A stretch of DNA of 64,000 bases from Phialocephala subalpina (Eukaryota > Ascomycota > Leotiomycetes > Helotiales > Mollisiaceae): assembly GCA_900073065.1 (NCBI GenBank), contig FJOG01000016.1, positions 558,001-622,000 on the forward strand, in the 5' to 3' direction. The first letter of the stretch is position 1. Each line of letters opens with the position of its first letter. A model generated the notes under the pieces. It was not told where the DNA came from. It saw only the letters and a list, made by a program, of their open reading frames with translations, and searched no databases. The position numbers and the translations under genes were made by a program. Below are positions 36,236 through 47,005 of the stretch, piece by piece.

Positions 36236-37572
36236 GATGGCTAGCTGTAGCAAGATGGGGGATTTGATGTGGGTTTAGGCTTGAAAACAGAAGAGCTGCT
36301 GAAAAATTGAAGCAAGAATTTGATTTCCAAGGAGGCTTTTGTGATTGTGTTTTAAAAGACGTCCTATGGGCGAGGCTTCTGTGATTGAAACTTCAAAGAT
36401 TTTGTATGAGTGAGGCTTTGTGATTGAAACTTGGAAAATAAGTACAAGCAATCACGCACGAAACGGAGCCATCAAAGAGATATATGAATCAGGCCCTCCC
36501 TTCGACCTCACCTACTGTCACAAACACCACCCCACCTCAAGCGCCAAACCTGCTACTATCCCCGTCAAAGCCAAATGCAGCAATCCAGGAATAATCGCCT
36601 CTTCACAATTGAAGCTCCTTCATTGATCGTGAGGCCGGCGCAAGATACTCGGATAGAACAGGTGGTGTTGTAACTTTCGCTGATCTTTCTTGAGAGCCAA
36701 TGGCTTCGTGGTTTCGAGCTGAGGTGAAGCGTGCGACAGTGAGGTTGATTGGTGGCGCCAGGTTTTTGACCCCTGAATTGGCGCCTGTATGATGACGCCG
36801 TATCGCCGGGAAAGGCAGGGGTTAGGGATAAGGACCTCAGCCACGATGAAAAGCGGTACCAAGATCTGATATCGATGGAATAACGAGGGGTGGAATCAGG
36901 GTCCAAGGTGTCTTTGGATCGAGGGAACTTTCCCGGGGAAGTCGCGGATAAGCTGAGTTGCCATTTTGGATCGTGATGCTTCCTGAGAGCAGTGATGTTG
37001 CCTCTGTACGGATCGAAGTAACCAAAATCAAGCAAAGCAAAAGTCCGACAAGCTCGAGAACTTTCACAATAAAAACCCCCCAAATGATGTGGCGTCAACC
37101 ATTAGACAGAAACAGTTGGAAGTCCTAAAAGATGCTGCCCAGTATTCGGATATACGATTGAGGGTCTTACAAATTCAAGTATAGTAAAGTTCTGTCACCA
37201 AACTTACTTGCCCACCTCACTCGAGTGTTATGTGCTTGATATCGAGTATGAATCAATGTCCCTAACTCCTGGGTACTTTGGTGTGTCATTGATTTTGGCC
37301 ATCAGTAGAGGGGAAGTTTCCTAACAGTAATGGGAGTTTGGTACCACTCCCTTGCGTGTACCAGAGTTCGTGGGATAATTCAACAAGACATCCTAGTGCA
37401 GTTCGGAGGTTCTAAATCTGTCATCGCGACTCCGCGATGCAATGTGTAGCATTGATCACTGCGATGGTGTTTTGAATGTCCTCGGAATTTCGGGACTTTC
37501 AAGACGCGTAACTGAGTGCTGGCGACAGCTACACCCACAGCAAATCCATTATTGTATCATACATACACAGAT
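36236..37572. other. Intergenic with a 40-bp tandem repeat
   Basis: The promoter and leader of the membrane-protein gene (minus) occupy the left part, including the repeat at 36332-36442. The 3' UTR of PRP24 occupies the right. A 177-codon minus frame at 36565-37098 lacks domain or start support and is not called. Confidence 0.5.
36332..36442. repeat. 40-bp imperfect tandem repeat, ~3 copies
   Basis: The core GAGGCTTNTGTGATTG recurs at 36332, 36372 and 36412, an exact 40-bp period; the last two copies also share AAACTT. It lies 100-200 bp upstream of the start codon of the four-TM protein gene. Confidence 0.85.
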
Positions 37573-40500
37573 CTATTCCGTTCCGCCCCTGACGAACATA
37601 GCCTTGAAGTCCGCGTTGCTCTTGGGCTTTTTCTCCTCTCCATTTTGACCATTAACTCCCTCACCAGCACTTAAAGGTGCTGGTGCCGATGCCTTAGAAA
37701 AACCGAGACCTCTCTTCTGGCCAAGTCCTCCTCTCGAGCCCGTGCCCGGTCTTCTGATAGGAGGGGCAGGTTGCATGAATCCCGACCCCGCCGCCGCCGC
37801 GGGCTTCTTGCCTCCTCCTCCGATCTGAATCTTATCCGTCTTCACTTCCTCCTTCTCGGCAAACAGGTCCCGGAGTCCGCCAGTCCGAAGCATCCGCCCT
37901 GGTACGATTTCATAGCCCGCCAATCCAAGAGCGGCTTTACCCGCTGCTGCCGCGTCGGAGTACTCGACAATCGCGCCCTGGTGATCGAGACGGAGAGACA
38001 GTTTGACGATCTCGCCGTACGGCTCCGCGATTGCTCGAATGCGTGAATCATTCACGGTGTCGGGGACATCCAAAATCGCCATTGTTCGGTTCCGGGCATC
38101 GTCCTTTGGAGCTGCTGGACCTGGCGATGGCGACGTGGCTGATTGTCCCTCTGGGGCCGGGGACATTGAAGAAGCCTTCCCGGTAGTAGCTGTTGGTTTG
38201 AAATTCTTGCCGACAGACAGTTCGACCTTGAGAATACGAGCCTTGAGTTTGGTGCTATCTAACTCAAGGGCTGCTGTAGCTTGTTCCTTTGTCTCAAAAG
38301 AAACGAAGCCTGCGCCTTTGCTCTCTCCTGAGGGGTCCCTGAGGATCCTGCACTTCTCAACCTTGCCGTATTTGCTGAAAACCTTCTCCAACTCAGCCTC
38401 CGTGATGGTGAAATCGAGACCTGTAAAGTGGAGTTCGCGGCCATCTGCCATAGCACCTTCACGATCTTTCTTGTTAGCAGGATCCGAATACTGCGCACTC
38501 AACTTATAGAAACCTCCCAACGACTTCCCGTGGAGTTGTGTTGCAGCGGCGGCAGCTTCTGCAGTCTTGAATGAGAGGTAGCAGAATCGCCGATGGGTGT
38601 TGGCCTTGAGGCTTGGCCATCGAATGCTGAATATCTCACCGCAGTCTTTGAAGAGGTTGTGTAGATAAGCGTCGTCGGCGGTAGGTGGGAAATTCGTGAC
38701 AAACAAAGTCAAGCCAGTGCCAGGGACCACTGAGATCTGCTTGTCGACAAAGTATTTCGCATCTCGTAGAAGGGCTGATCGTGCTTCTTCCGGGGTCCGG
38801 AACTCGATCAACGCGGTCGAGGAGAGCTTGTCGGATTCAGACTTCACAGTAATACTGTTGATATGTCCATACTCCTTGAAATATTGCCTAACTTTGGGTT
38901 GAGCGACTTCCCTGGGTAAATTGGTGACTAGGACGGTGGTATTCTCACGGTCACGTTTCAGATGCTGCTCTCGCAAGGCATCTTGGTCCACACTCTTCAT
39001 CTTCTTCTTGGCCGCACCATCAACTTCCTCTGACTCCCTCTTCCTCTTCGTGGCACCGGATGGTGATTCACCCTCCTCTACTGGGACATCCCGGGAGGCC
39101 TCCATGGGTTGCTGTTGCTGGGCATACAGCACGGCTTCGGCCTCCCTTTGTTTGGCGACCGTGATCCTTTTCTGGTGAACGACGCTCATCATTTTAAGAA
39201 GTGTATCGACGTCTTCGTAGATTTGGCAATGTCGGATACAAATTTCCAACATCCTCTCGGGCCAATCTAGCCCTTTTGTGTTCACAGCCTGGACAAGGAC
39301 CGAAGTGGCAAGCTTTGGGGCACCGGTGGGATGTCGAATGGACATCTCCCAGAGGTAGTACTGTTCCCAGAAGTCATAACTTCTGTTGTGCGTCTTGACA
39401 AGCTTTCTCCAGAATTCCCGTGCCCCGTCAATATGATTCTTCTGGGTAAGATGTTGGATGATGAGCCGCTCAATTCGAAACATCGGATCACCCTTCCATT
39501 CCCCGCCATGTCGTCTCTTACCCCACTGCTGGACGTCTTCCAATGCAGTAGGCAGTCCCATGTCTGCGACATCGATATTCTCATCGTTCGCACCAGCAAC
39601 CATCGCCAGTCGTGTCAGGTAGCCGCTCCAAGCAATGTAGAATTCAACGACGCTAGCCATTCCGTCACGATCTAGCTCGCGAGTATTGGTTGCTGCATGC
39701 TTTATTTGCTCCATGGTCGAGAATGGTAGGTCTTCCGACTCAGCATAGAGAATATAGCGTGCCCAGAGTGTTCCAGACCAAGGGCAATGATTCGTGGCTC
39801 TTTGCATGACAGGTAGGATCGCGGGAAGTTGAGCGTCAGGGACGTCGGCCTTGGTGTCTGATAGGAAAACGACGTACTCCTCCCAGAGGTGTGGGTCGGA
39901 GCCAAGTGATGTCGAACATAGAGCTCTTTCGTACAGAGCAACGCAGAGAATTAGAAGGCTGGCGGGCGCGCCCTTCTTGGTTTTCTTTATAGCTTGTCCA
40001 TGTTCCCAATGTAGATAGCTCTTCATCTCCTGCTTTACGGCTTCGCTGTCGCCAGAGTTGATAGCCTGTCTGAGTTTCAATTCGTGTTTCTCGCGATGCT
40101 CGTAGATATCCTTCGCATCTTTGGCTAATTTCGTGACCTGAACCATGGTCGATTCGTAGGACGCCTGGTCGTATTTGGAAATAAACGTCGAGAACATCTG
40201 CGAGGTTTCGTCCCAATTGGCATGCGGGATTTGTAGTCGATCAAGGAAGAGGTTTCGAACGCGTTCGAGACTCTGTTGGTTTGGAGGATCGGGAAGCTGG
40301 CCCAGCTCGATTGACATCCATCGGTTCCACAGTTCATGGCTGTCGTTCAGTCTGTATTGAGTGGCCTGGGCTCCTTGCGTCCAAACATCCAATGCCATCT
40401 CCAACGGGAACAGCTCTTGGCCAACTTGCTGCTCGTCTTCGGGCCAACCTGCGTCGCCATTCTGACAATCTGTGTAGAGAGACCATACCCATTCGCAGTA

Positions 40501-40650
40501 TGCCAACCACAACTTGTTTGACCAAGGTTCTGCAGCGATCGCGCGCTTGTACAACTCGACAACGCCGATTCTCTGCTCAAGGTCGCCTGCAGTCCTACTT
40601 GCTTCATCCACAAGAGCAAGCCATCCGTCTTCGCCTACTGGATCAGACAT
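37573..40650 (-). CDS. prp24: U4/U6 snRNP assembly factor PRP24 (SART3-like)
   Basis: Anneals U4 and U6 snRNAs and recycles U6 during splicing in the nucleus. One uninterrupted exon of 1025 residues, larger than budding-yeast Prp24 because it keeps the N-terminal HAT-repeat half seen in human SART3. HAT-type helices run from about 20 to 490 (WLAYCEW, LWNRWM, LWEEYV, FWEQYYLWE). A lysine-rich nuclear-localisation stretch (KRKRESEE, AKKKMK) lies near 535-552. Four RRM domains are at about 571-642, 648-724, 738-812 and 855-925. The extreme C-terminus has SNADFKAMF (about 1011-1019), the short box that binds the LSm2-8 ring. The start at 40650 lies just before the first helix. It is divergent from the uL22m gene. 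Confidence 0.95.
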   Translation of the reverse strand: MSDPVGEDGWLALVDEASRTAGDLEQRIGVVELYKRAIAAEPWSNKLWLAYCEWVWSLYTDCQNGDAGWPEDEQQVGQELFPLEMALDVWTQGAQATQYRLNDSHELWNRWMSIELGQLPDPPNQQSLERVRNLFLDRLQIPHANWDETSQMFSTFISKYDQASYESTMVQVTKLAKDAKDIYEHREKHELKLRQAINSGDSEAVKQEMKSYLHWEHGQAIKKTKKGAPASLLILCVALYERALCSTSLGSDPHLWEEYVVFLSDTKADVPDAQLPAILPVMQRATNHCPWSGTLWARYILYAESEDLPFSTMEQIKHAATNTRELDRDGMASVVEFYIAWSGYLTRLAMVAGANDENIDVADMGLPTALEDVQQWGKRRHGGEWKGDPMFRIERLIIQHLTQKNHIDGAREFWRKLVKTHNRSYDFWEQYYLWEMSIRHPTGAPKLATSVLVQAVNTKGLDWPERMLEICIRHCQIYEDVDTLLKMMSVVHQKRITVAKQREAEAVLYAQQQQPMEASRDVPVEEGESPSGATKRKRESEEVDGAAKKKMKSVDQDALREQHLKRDRENTTVLVTNLPREVAQPKVRQYFKEYGHINSITVKSESDKLSSTALIEFRTPEEARSALLRDAKYFVDKQISVVPGTGLTLFVTNFPPTADDAYLHNLFKDCGEIFSIRWPSLKANTHRRFCYLSFKTAEAAAAATQLHGKSLGGFYKLSAQYSDPANKKDREGAMADGRELHFTGLDFTITEAELEKVFSKYGKVEKCRILRDPSGESKGAGFVSFETKEQATAALELDSTKLKARILKVELSVGKNFKPTATTGKASSMSPAPEGQSATSPSPGPAAPKDDARNRTMAILDVPDTVNDSRIRAIAEPYGEIVKLSLRLDHQGAIVEYSDAAAAGKAALGLAGYEIVPGRMLRTGGLRDLFAEKEEVKTDKIQIGGGGKKPAAAAGSGFMQPAPPIRRPGTGSRGGLGQKRGLGFSKASAPAPLSAGEGVNGQNGEEKKPKSNADFKAMFVRGGTE

Positions 40651-40959
40651 GTTGCCGAATTTCCAGAAAGCTCGCGAAAGGACGAGTTTGAATGACCCTG
40701 GGACCTAGGGACATTCAAAAGTCGGGGGAGAAGAGTTGTCGAATATACGGTCGAATTTACCATTTGAAAGCTAAAACTTCAAATGAAGGGGAGATTATGA
40801 AATATAAAAGGTGTTGTCGTTTTGCCTGTTGCAATCAAGCTTGAGCACTAGTAACAATTTGTACCGGTTCTCACCGCCCACGTGACACAAATCATTTTCG
40901 CGACGTGAAATTGAAGTTCGAGCATCAACGAGACCACGAACAGAGCATCAGTAGCCAAC
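40651..40959. promoter_or_regulatory. Short bidirectional promoter, PRP24 / uL22m
   Basis: The start codons of two divergent housekeeping genes are only 309 bp apart. No specific factor site is called. Confidence 0.55.
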
Positions 40960-42027
40960 ATGAGCTTGCATCTGCCATCTAGAAGGGTAGTAAGGTCGGG
41001 TTAGTATATCAACCTCCTGTTCATACGAAGTCGAAGCTAACTAGTGTGAAGCCACGGCCTTGATCTCCCCACAAAGCTCTCTCTCCTTCCTCACACCTTG
41101 CATCCAGACACGACTTTTCTGGGGAAGAGCAGGAGAAAGGGGTGACATCGATGCTAGATCAAAACCACAGAATCCTTTGACCGAAGAATACCTCAAGAGA
41201 AAGCCGAAACAACAAGCTCTTGTTCGTGGTGATCTCGCAGAATCATCCATCTTCGAAGATGAAGAAATTGCCGGGCCCAAGCCCAAGGTGGAGGTCGACA
41301 AACAAGGCGCTCAGAAGAAGCTTGTACGAAATCCGGATGCCATGGCAGCTGCGATAGATCCAGACCCACGGAGTCGAGAGAGATGGGAGCGGAAGATGGT
41401 CATTAAGGGGATACATAAGCGTGGGCGATTGACGAGGACACAACAATTGAAGAGGGAGGAGCGTGTAATACTGTCGAAAAGCCACGACTTCAAGACCTCT
41501 GTCAAGAAGCTGATGCCACTAGCTCGACAAATTGCTGGGAAGACTGTCGAGGAAGCCATCATCCAAATGCGATTTTCTAAGAAGCAGGTTGCGAAGGATG
41601 TCAAGGAGCATCTTGAACACGCAAGGAATGAAGCGATTGTCAAAAGGGGAATGGGACTTGGCCTGAAAAACGACTCTTTCACACCAGTCAAAATTCAGAC
41701 CAAGGATGGGAAGCGCGTAAAGGTCGAGGACCCTACAACGCTGTACGTCGACCAGGCCTGGTGTGGTAAGGGACTTTTCGGGAGGTCGCCGGATCACAGA
41801 GCAAGAGGAAATATCCACATTATGAAGAACCGTACAACAAGTGAGTATAACTCTGGTTTTGTAAATTTTCCTAGCTGACATGTTAAGGTCTTTCGCTCGT
41901 CCTGAGGGAAGAGAAGACTCGTATTCGACAGCATAACGAACGAGAGCAGAAGGCGGAGAAGAAGAAGCTTTGGGTGCAGCTGCCGAACAGACCCATCACA
42001 GCACAGAGACAGTACTATTCATGGTAG
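40960..42027 (+). CDS. MRPL22: Mitochondrial large-subunit ribosomal protein uL22m (MRPL22)
   Basis: Structural protein of the mitochondrial 54S subunit, lining the exit tunnel. Three exons: 40960-40989, 41045-41840 and 41888-42027, giving 321 residues. The first exon encodes only about ten residues, MSLHLPSRRV, Arg-rich as expected for the start of a mitochondrial presequence. Its donor could be GTAAGG at 40990 (chosen) or GTAGTA at 40987, which differ by one codon. The uL22 fold is recognised from KTVEEAIIQMRFSKKQVAKD and HLEHARNEAI (about residues 185-215), the place where bacterial L22 has its helix and loop. The C-terminal exon holds the LREEKT and WVQLPNRP motifs. A 55-residue linker and N-terminal extension are typical of fungal versions. 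Confidence 0.88.
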
Positions 42028-42598
42028 AGTATGTATATTGATACGAAGATATGTACAATTAAGTTGTATGATATGGTTGATCTTCTCACGAAAGATTACA
42101 ATTTAGGTCTGGTCTACTCCAAACACCATGAATGAAGACCGAAAGCACATCCTCGTCCCCACGAGTCTCTATACCTACACATCCCTATACCATCCCCAAG
42201 AAAGCTCTTCCGGCTACCTTTTGCTTGTCTATTCACCATCTTCCGCCCTTGCGACTGTACTGGGCGAGCGCTCAATCGATCGTGCACATTTCCTTCAATA
42301 CTGAAAACAGTTTATACATCTAGCTGTCCAAAATCTAAGTTTAGTAGTGCTAGGCTGCTTCAATGGGTTTTGTTGCATTTGGTTCTAGTGAGATCATAGC
42401 AAGATGATATCGGGGATCAGATCCACAGAACTACTGACCGGGCCACGTCAAAATTTCAAACCCTCGATTGCAATCAGATCTTACACTCTGCAGCTAATTC
42501 TAATTCTATCAAGACACCATACCACCCCACAGCCGTCCGAAGGAGTAGCCTCCTGTCGCTAAAGGATCCTGCTTTTCGTCTCCCAGAATCATAATCCC
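42028..42598. other. Intergenic, no supported gene
   Basis: The 3' UTR of uL22m and the promoter side of the next gene. Nothing else is recognised. Confidence 0.5.
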
Positions 42599-43060
42599 AT
42601 GGCTCTGCCAGACCTTCGGACGCCTTCATTCTTAAAAAAATTAAGACAGTCCAGGCCAGCGGTCGGCCAAGTCATTATGCTGTTTTCATTCCCCAAGATG
42701 GGCCTCAAAACGGCAAAGGCGATATTACTTATTGATCGCATCCTAAAATTCAATTTATGCGCCTTTATTACTATACTTTTCTCAAGTATCATATTCAACT
42801 TCGACATTACGTTTGATCCGGAAGGCGAAGAACTCTCGACAGGGGGGATATTCTTCTTCTGGCTGTTTCTCATCTCTGTCAACTGCTCTAAAACAGTCTA
42901 CGAGGGCTTTCGTCAAATTGAAACTCCCAATTATCGGTTGGTTCAGTCAGCGATCGGCCTGGTTGCCGCAGCAGAGAAGGAACGAAATGTATGCCTGGAA
43001 GGGACACCACTTCTGTCCGAGAAAGCAGCCAAGGGATATGGCTCTGTTGTTGGGGCTTAG
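42599..43060 (+). CDS. Small hypothetical membrane protein (tandem pair, copy A)
   Basis: A single-exon frame of 153 residues that I do not recognise. A basic amphipathic stretch, FPKMGLKTAKAILLIDR, leads into a hydrophobic helix (about 55-72), then a short acidic loop FDPEGEELSTGG and a second hydrophobic helix (about 82-98). The soluble remainder has no motif. The segment from KMGLKTAK through PEGEELSTG resembles the protein encoded at 43335, so the two appear to be tandem duplicates. Expression and topology are unknown; the start at 42599 is the first ATG in the frame. Confidence 0.5.
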   Translation: MALPDLRTPSFLKKLRQSRPAVGQVIMLFSFPKMGLKTAKAILLIDRILKFNLCAFITILFSSIIFNFDITFDPEGEELSTGGIFFFWLFLISVNCSKTVYEGFRQIETPNYRLVQSAIGLVAAAEKERNVCLEGTPLLSEKAAKGYGSVVGA

Positions 43061-43334
43061 AAGATGTCACTGCAGATCTAGAATGTCGGATGGTAAGTAA
43101 TGATAAATCCATCGCTTCAGTTGTGTATCTGCGAGCCACTTGCTATCCCCTTTTCAATTTAGCGAGGCCTTTTTGAGGAAGGTCGACTAGCAGCATCATC
43201 ACTCTCGTCGATGACGTATGCATCATACTTTCATCTTATCAAACCCAAAGCCTGTTCCGAATTTGACACAACTTTAAATAATTCAAGTCTTCAAAAAGGT
43301 AATAGACAATCCGAAGTGGTTCAACAACACCAAC

Positions 43335-43607
43335 ATGGCGTTTCGATTCCTTAAGATGAGCATTAAAACGGCGAAACGAGTGATATTCCTAGATAAATTT
43401 GTCACATGCTACGTTTGCAGCCTGTGTGCTGCATTCTGGTTACTAATTGTCCTTCCGTTCTTTATCCTGGATATATTTAGTTTTATCCCTGAAGGAAAAT
43501 TGCCTACAGGCAGGAACACCAAGAAGACAAAGCAGCCGAACAGTGGGGTTAGGGTATGTAGGTATATGCTATCTAGGCAATTCCTACGTGTCGTCTTCTC
43601 CTCCTGA
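43335..43607 (+). CDS. Small hypothetical membrane protein (tandem pair, copy B, 3' end uncertain)
   Basis: The frame begins MAFRFLKMSIKTAKRVIFLD and continues through a hydrophobic segment to FIPEGKLPTG, paralleling copy A (KMGLKTAKAILLID to PEGEELSTG). After about residue 73 the frame loses resemblance. A GTATGT donor at about 43553 suggests splicing, and an acidic reading frame ending EKDWDTDNEYP with a stop at 43805-43807 may be the real C-terminal exon. I could not fix a single convincing acceptor, so only the continuous frame is given. It could be a live gene or a decayed duplicate. Confidence 0.35.
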   Translation: MAFRFLKMSIKTAKRVIFLDKFVTCYVCSLCAAFWLLIVLPFFILDIFSFIPEGKLPTGRNTKKTKQPNSGVRVCRYMLSRQFLRVVFSS

Positions 43608-43807
43608 AGCTCATTGATCTTATTCTTCATGCTGGGGGAAGGCGGCTGGTTCTACCTGCTTTCAATATTGCAGCTCCAGAAGAGGCGAGAGTTGCGAGCG
43701 ATCTCGATATCTTAAAGGCACAGCTCCCGATTCTATTTGGGAAAGTCGATGTGGAATCGATCGACTCGTCCGAGAAGGACTGGGACACTGACAACGAATA
43801 TCCTTGA

Positions 43808-44224
43808 CATCTTCTCTTATATCGGACGAACATTCAAGGATCAGCCATGGAGATGAGGAGCCAGTTGTCGTGGACAGGAATTTCCAAATCTGATTTCAAT
43901 TCTCGATCGCACTTTCTTCACGAACTAATTTCTCTCAATTGAGAAGTTGTGAGGAGTGTCGGACGAAATGGTCCTTTGATATTTCTGATCCAAGGAAAGG
44001 AAAGGACAACCAACCCAACCCAACCTGTCCACCTTCTCAACATCAAGTCCAAATTTCTTCAAATCAACATCGCAACATCTCGCATTCATCAAACAGCGAT
44101 TGCATTATTGTACCACGAACAACATTATAGCAGCCATAGCAGTGAGTTAAATGTCCAATCAATACAAGGACATCCAGCTAACCCATCATACAGGAATCCA
44201 TACAATAGAGACCACGTCCCCAAA
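43808..44224. other. Intergenic, no supported gene
   Basis: The open frame upstream of the next gene continues here, but with low-complexity CAACC-type sequence typical of a leader. Confidence 0.4.
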
Positions 44225-44773
44225 ATGGCACGCACTCACCTTCAACCATCACACGTCTTCATCTCGCCCGCGTCCAAAACTCACCACAGAATCCTCGCCA
44301 AGTCCCTCTGGCTCACCGGCTTTATAACGCACATCCTCCTCTCATTGTCCATGCCGCTAGTAACTCTCCTCTTCATCACCCACCACGACCTCCTGTCTCT
44401 AGCCATCCACTGCAAATCGACAACATACACCTACTCCTCTGCTATCTCCGACAAGCTCAGAACCTCATGCGAGAACACAGCAGATATGGTGACAGTCTTC
44501 TTTGCATGTCTGGTGCTACTAGCGATGTTGATCACTAGTATCGGACTGACAATACTGCTGAGGCCATTGTTCCAGAGTGTTTGGGGACATTGTGCCTGGA
44601 AAGGAAGCATGGTTGGAAGGGGTGCTAGGTGGTTTTGGGGATTGGGGTGTCGGGTTCATTTGGATGGGATTGAAAGGAGACTGAGAGTAGATGTTCTAGG
44701 TTCAAGGGGACAATTGGATGATGAGGGAACGCAAACTTGTGGCGGTTGTGACATAGGTGTGGAAAGGGCTTGA
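44225..44773 (+). CDS. Small two-TM hypothetical protein
   Basis: From the ATG at 44225 (MARTHLQPSH) the product is 182 residues. Two long hydrophobic stretches are visible, about residues 23-48 (SLWLTGFITHILLSLSMPLV) and 93-118 (VTVFFACLVLLAMLITSIGL), separated by a loop with two cysteines. A soluble tail follows with a CGGC motif near the end. The frame is open upstream for another 92 codons, but that part is low-complexity and looks like a leader. No family is recognised. The arrangement (short N-terminus, two helices, cysteine loop) is like other small fungal membrane proteins, but nothing further is supported. Confidence 0.5.
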   Translation: MARTHLQPSHVFISPASKTHHRILAKSLWLTGFITHILLSLSMPLVTLLFITHHDLLSLAIHCKSTTYTYSSAISDKLRTSCENTADMVTVFFACLVLLAMLITSIGLTILLRPLFQSVWGHCAWKGSMVGRGARWFWGLGCRVHLDGIERRLRVDVLGSRGQLDDEGTQTCGGCDIGVERA

Positions 44774-45406
44774 AGGTAAAGGGTTATCATTCTTGGTTTA
44801 GTGGAAGATTGGGGATATTGGGCATGGTTGGTGTGAGGAATTGGATTGGTTATGGGTTGGGTTCATTGTCCGGCGGTTGGTTGGACCTTAAGAGGGACCA
44901 TTATTATGAGTTGTAATCATCAGAGTCTGGGTATAATAAGCCTCATTGATTCTCGTCCTCTCAGCTTTGCCTCCGGTACATGCACTAAGGCGATGCCTGC
45001 TTCTTCAAGCCCCCACCATCCGAAATCTCAAGCCTTCTTGCTCCTCAGACGGTAGGCCGTGGCGGATACGATGGCTGGCTGCGCTTGAGAGAGGACCACG
45101 CAGTTTTATCCAATATCCAACACGACTCTGATAGCGGCGCCGTAATGCCACCCAACCATCTGCTCTCTTGCACCAGTTTCCAACTCATACATAGACCGTC
45201 CTTCCACCAAGAGGTGTAGTGGGTCGCGGTAGTCTGCCCCCATCGACAGATGCTTCTTGGAATGGCTTTTGGGACATTCGTTCATTTCTCGGCCCAACCG
45301 TCACAAGTTGTGGGTATGAATGTGGTGATGATGTCGACAGGTACCAGAGATGATAGCTGCCGCAGAATGGAAGAGGGGCAGTTGTGTTCGTCCCTTGACC
45401 ACAGCA
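44774..45406. other. Convergent 3' intergenic region
   Basis: It separates the two-TM gene (plus) and UTP15 (minus). No supported gene. Confidence 0.5.
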
Positions 45407-47005
45407 TCATGGCATTCCAGTCCTTAACATCTCCAACATCCCGCTCGTCTGACATGCCTGCTGGGACCTCTCCACCTCCATTCGAACTCGTCGATGAAGC
45501 AGGCTTATGCAACCGTCCAGCTCCCGAGACCCACCAACATACTCAGAGTATAGGTCCAGAAGGAGTAATGCCGAGTCCACACAGATGCTGACGTATCGAG
45601 GATCGGTAATGTGCTTGATCACCCATTTGAATATTGGCTGAACAGTCGTTTCGTCTCGGCCTTGAAAGGCAGCTCTCATAGCACTTCGATGTCGCAGGGC
45701 GGTCAAAACCGTCAACACAGTGACTGAAGGACTGGTTTGGCCCAGCACTGTGTCCAATGCTTGAGCGTATCTGCCTTGTCGAAGGTCTCGTTCCCACACC
45801 GTTTCTGGCTTCTTCTTCTGACGATCATTGCCCTCGATTATGATATCTGCTCCTTCGCCAACGAAGTCCAAACCCCTAAGCTTCTTCTCAATTCCTCTCG
45901 TCCGCTTCTTATTCTTCTTGTCATAGGCATCGATGGTTCCTTCGATCAATGCTTGCATCTCCTTCGCCCGTTCCCTCTCCTTAACCTTCTGCTGTCCTGA
46001 AAGTCGTGTCTTGATCGACAAGATACCAGATTGCATACCCACAACCAAATGTTTGTCATCCCTGTTGGCACCAGCGCTGATGACATTGACTGCCAATACA
46101 GGTGAGGGGTACTTGGATCCTGCGACAACGTTCCATCCCGAAGTTTCGAATATCTTGACATGCCCATCCAGCCCTCCACTGACCAATCTGGTTCCATGCG
46201 ACGCCAGACACAACGATGTGACAGTCTTCTGATGATTCTTGATGAGCTGAAGCGGTTTTCCAGCGACGAGATCTAAGACCGATATTTGATTGTCTGCGGC
46301 GGCAAGGACTGTGGTTCCCGATGGCATTGGCAACACTGCTTCGACTGGCGCTGCATGCTTGAACACCATCGCAGCTCTTGCTGGTATTCTGGGATCCCAA
46401 AGCCTGACTGTCTCGTCATAACTTCCTGTCACAATCATATTCGACATTGTCCCTGGCATGAAACTTCCGCTCCTAACATAATCTGTGTGTCCAACAAATG
46501 TTTTGGTGCTTGCGCCGCTGGGTAGATCCCATAATCGAACTGTGCGATCGTCACTCGCACTCAAGAGCGTCGTCAATTCTGTCGGTGAGAATTTTGTCGT
46601 CCATACTGGCTGCTTATGCTCTTCCCACGTCTTCAAAATCGCCCTCGAATTCACATCGAACACCTGAATCTTGCCAGAGTCGTCTCCAGCAACCATAACA
46701 CGTCCATCTCGTCGAATTTCTCCACTGCGCGCAGTATCCGAGAACCGAGTAATTGTCTTTATGATTTTTCGGGTTCGAATCGAGAATATGTTTAATCGAG
46801 TACCGGCCGTGACTGCGAAGTAGTCATTGTTCGAGGGGAGGAGGGCGTTGCTTGGAGGTGGTGGGAACGAAATGTGCTGAACTGGGGCCTGCGAGGGAAC
46901 ATTGTGCGAAGATTTGAAGGTTTTCCAGTATGTTTGCTCGGGGGTCAGTGGTGAAGGCCCACTGGGGAGCTTCACCTGCTGAAGCTTCATTACCGGTGCT
47001 GCCAT
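45407..47005 (-). CDS. utp15: U3 snoRNP-associated protein UTP15
   Basis: Component of the t-UTP/UtpA complex of the small-subunit processome, needed for early 18S pre-rRNA processing in the nucleolus. One exon, 532 residues. The N-terminal segment (MKLQQVKLPSG, TYWKTFK) precedes a WD40 propeller from about 40 to 340, with clear blades (HKQPVWTTKFSP, DRTVRLWDLPSG, DYVRSGSF, DETVRLWDPR, KTVTSLCLA). The C-terminal UTP15 domain includes KKLRGLDFVGEGADI, WERDLRQGRYAQALD and a helical LTALRHRSAMRAAF repeat region. The length and domain order match the family. The start at 47005 is followed directly by the conserved N-terminal motif. Confidence 0.94.
   Translation of the reverse strand: MAAPVMKLQQVKLPSGPSPLTPEQTYWKTFKSSHNVPSQAPVQHISFPPPPSNALLPSNNDYFAVTAGTRLNIFSIRTRKIIKTITRFSDTARSGEIRRDGRVMVAGDDSGKIQVFDVNSRAILKTWEEHKQPVWTTKFSPTELTTLLSASDDRTVRLWDLPSGASTKTFVGHTDYVRSGSFMPGTMSNMIVTGSYDETVRLWDPRIPARAAMVFKHAAPVEAVLPMPSGTTVLAAADNQISVLDLVAGKPLQLIKNHQKTVTSLCLASHGTRLVSGGLDGHVKIFETSGWNVVAGSKYPSPVLAVNVISAGANRDDKHLVVGMQSGILSIKTRLSGQQKVKERERAKEMQALIEGTIDAYDKKNKKRTRGIEKKLRGLDFVGEGADIIIEGNDRQKKKPETVWERDLRQGRYAQALDTVLGQTSPSVTVLTVLTALRHRSAMRAAFQGRDETTVQPIFKWVIKHITDPRYVSICVDSALLLLDLYSEYVGGSRELDGCISLLHRRVRMEVERSQQACQTSGMLEMLRTGMP

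Noticed and set aside
36565..37098. 177-codon minus-strand frame
   Set aside because: No domain or family features; it lies in an intergenic region between two well-supported genes.
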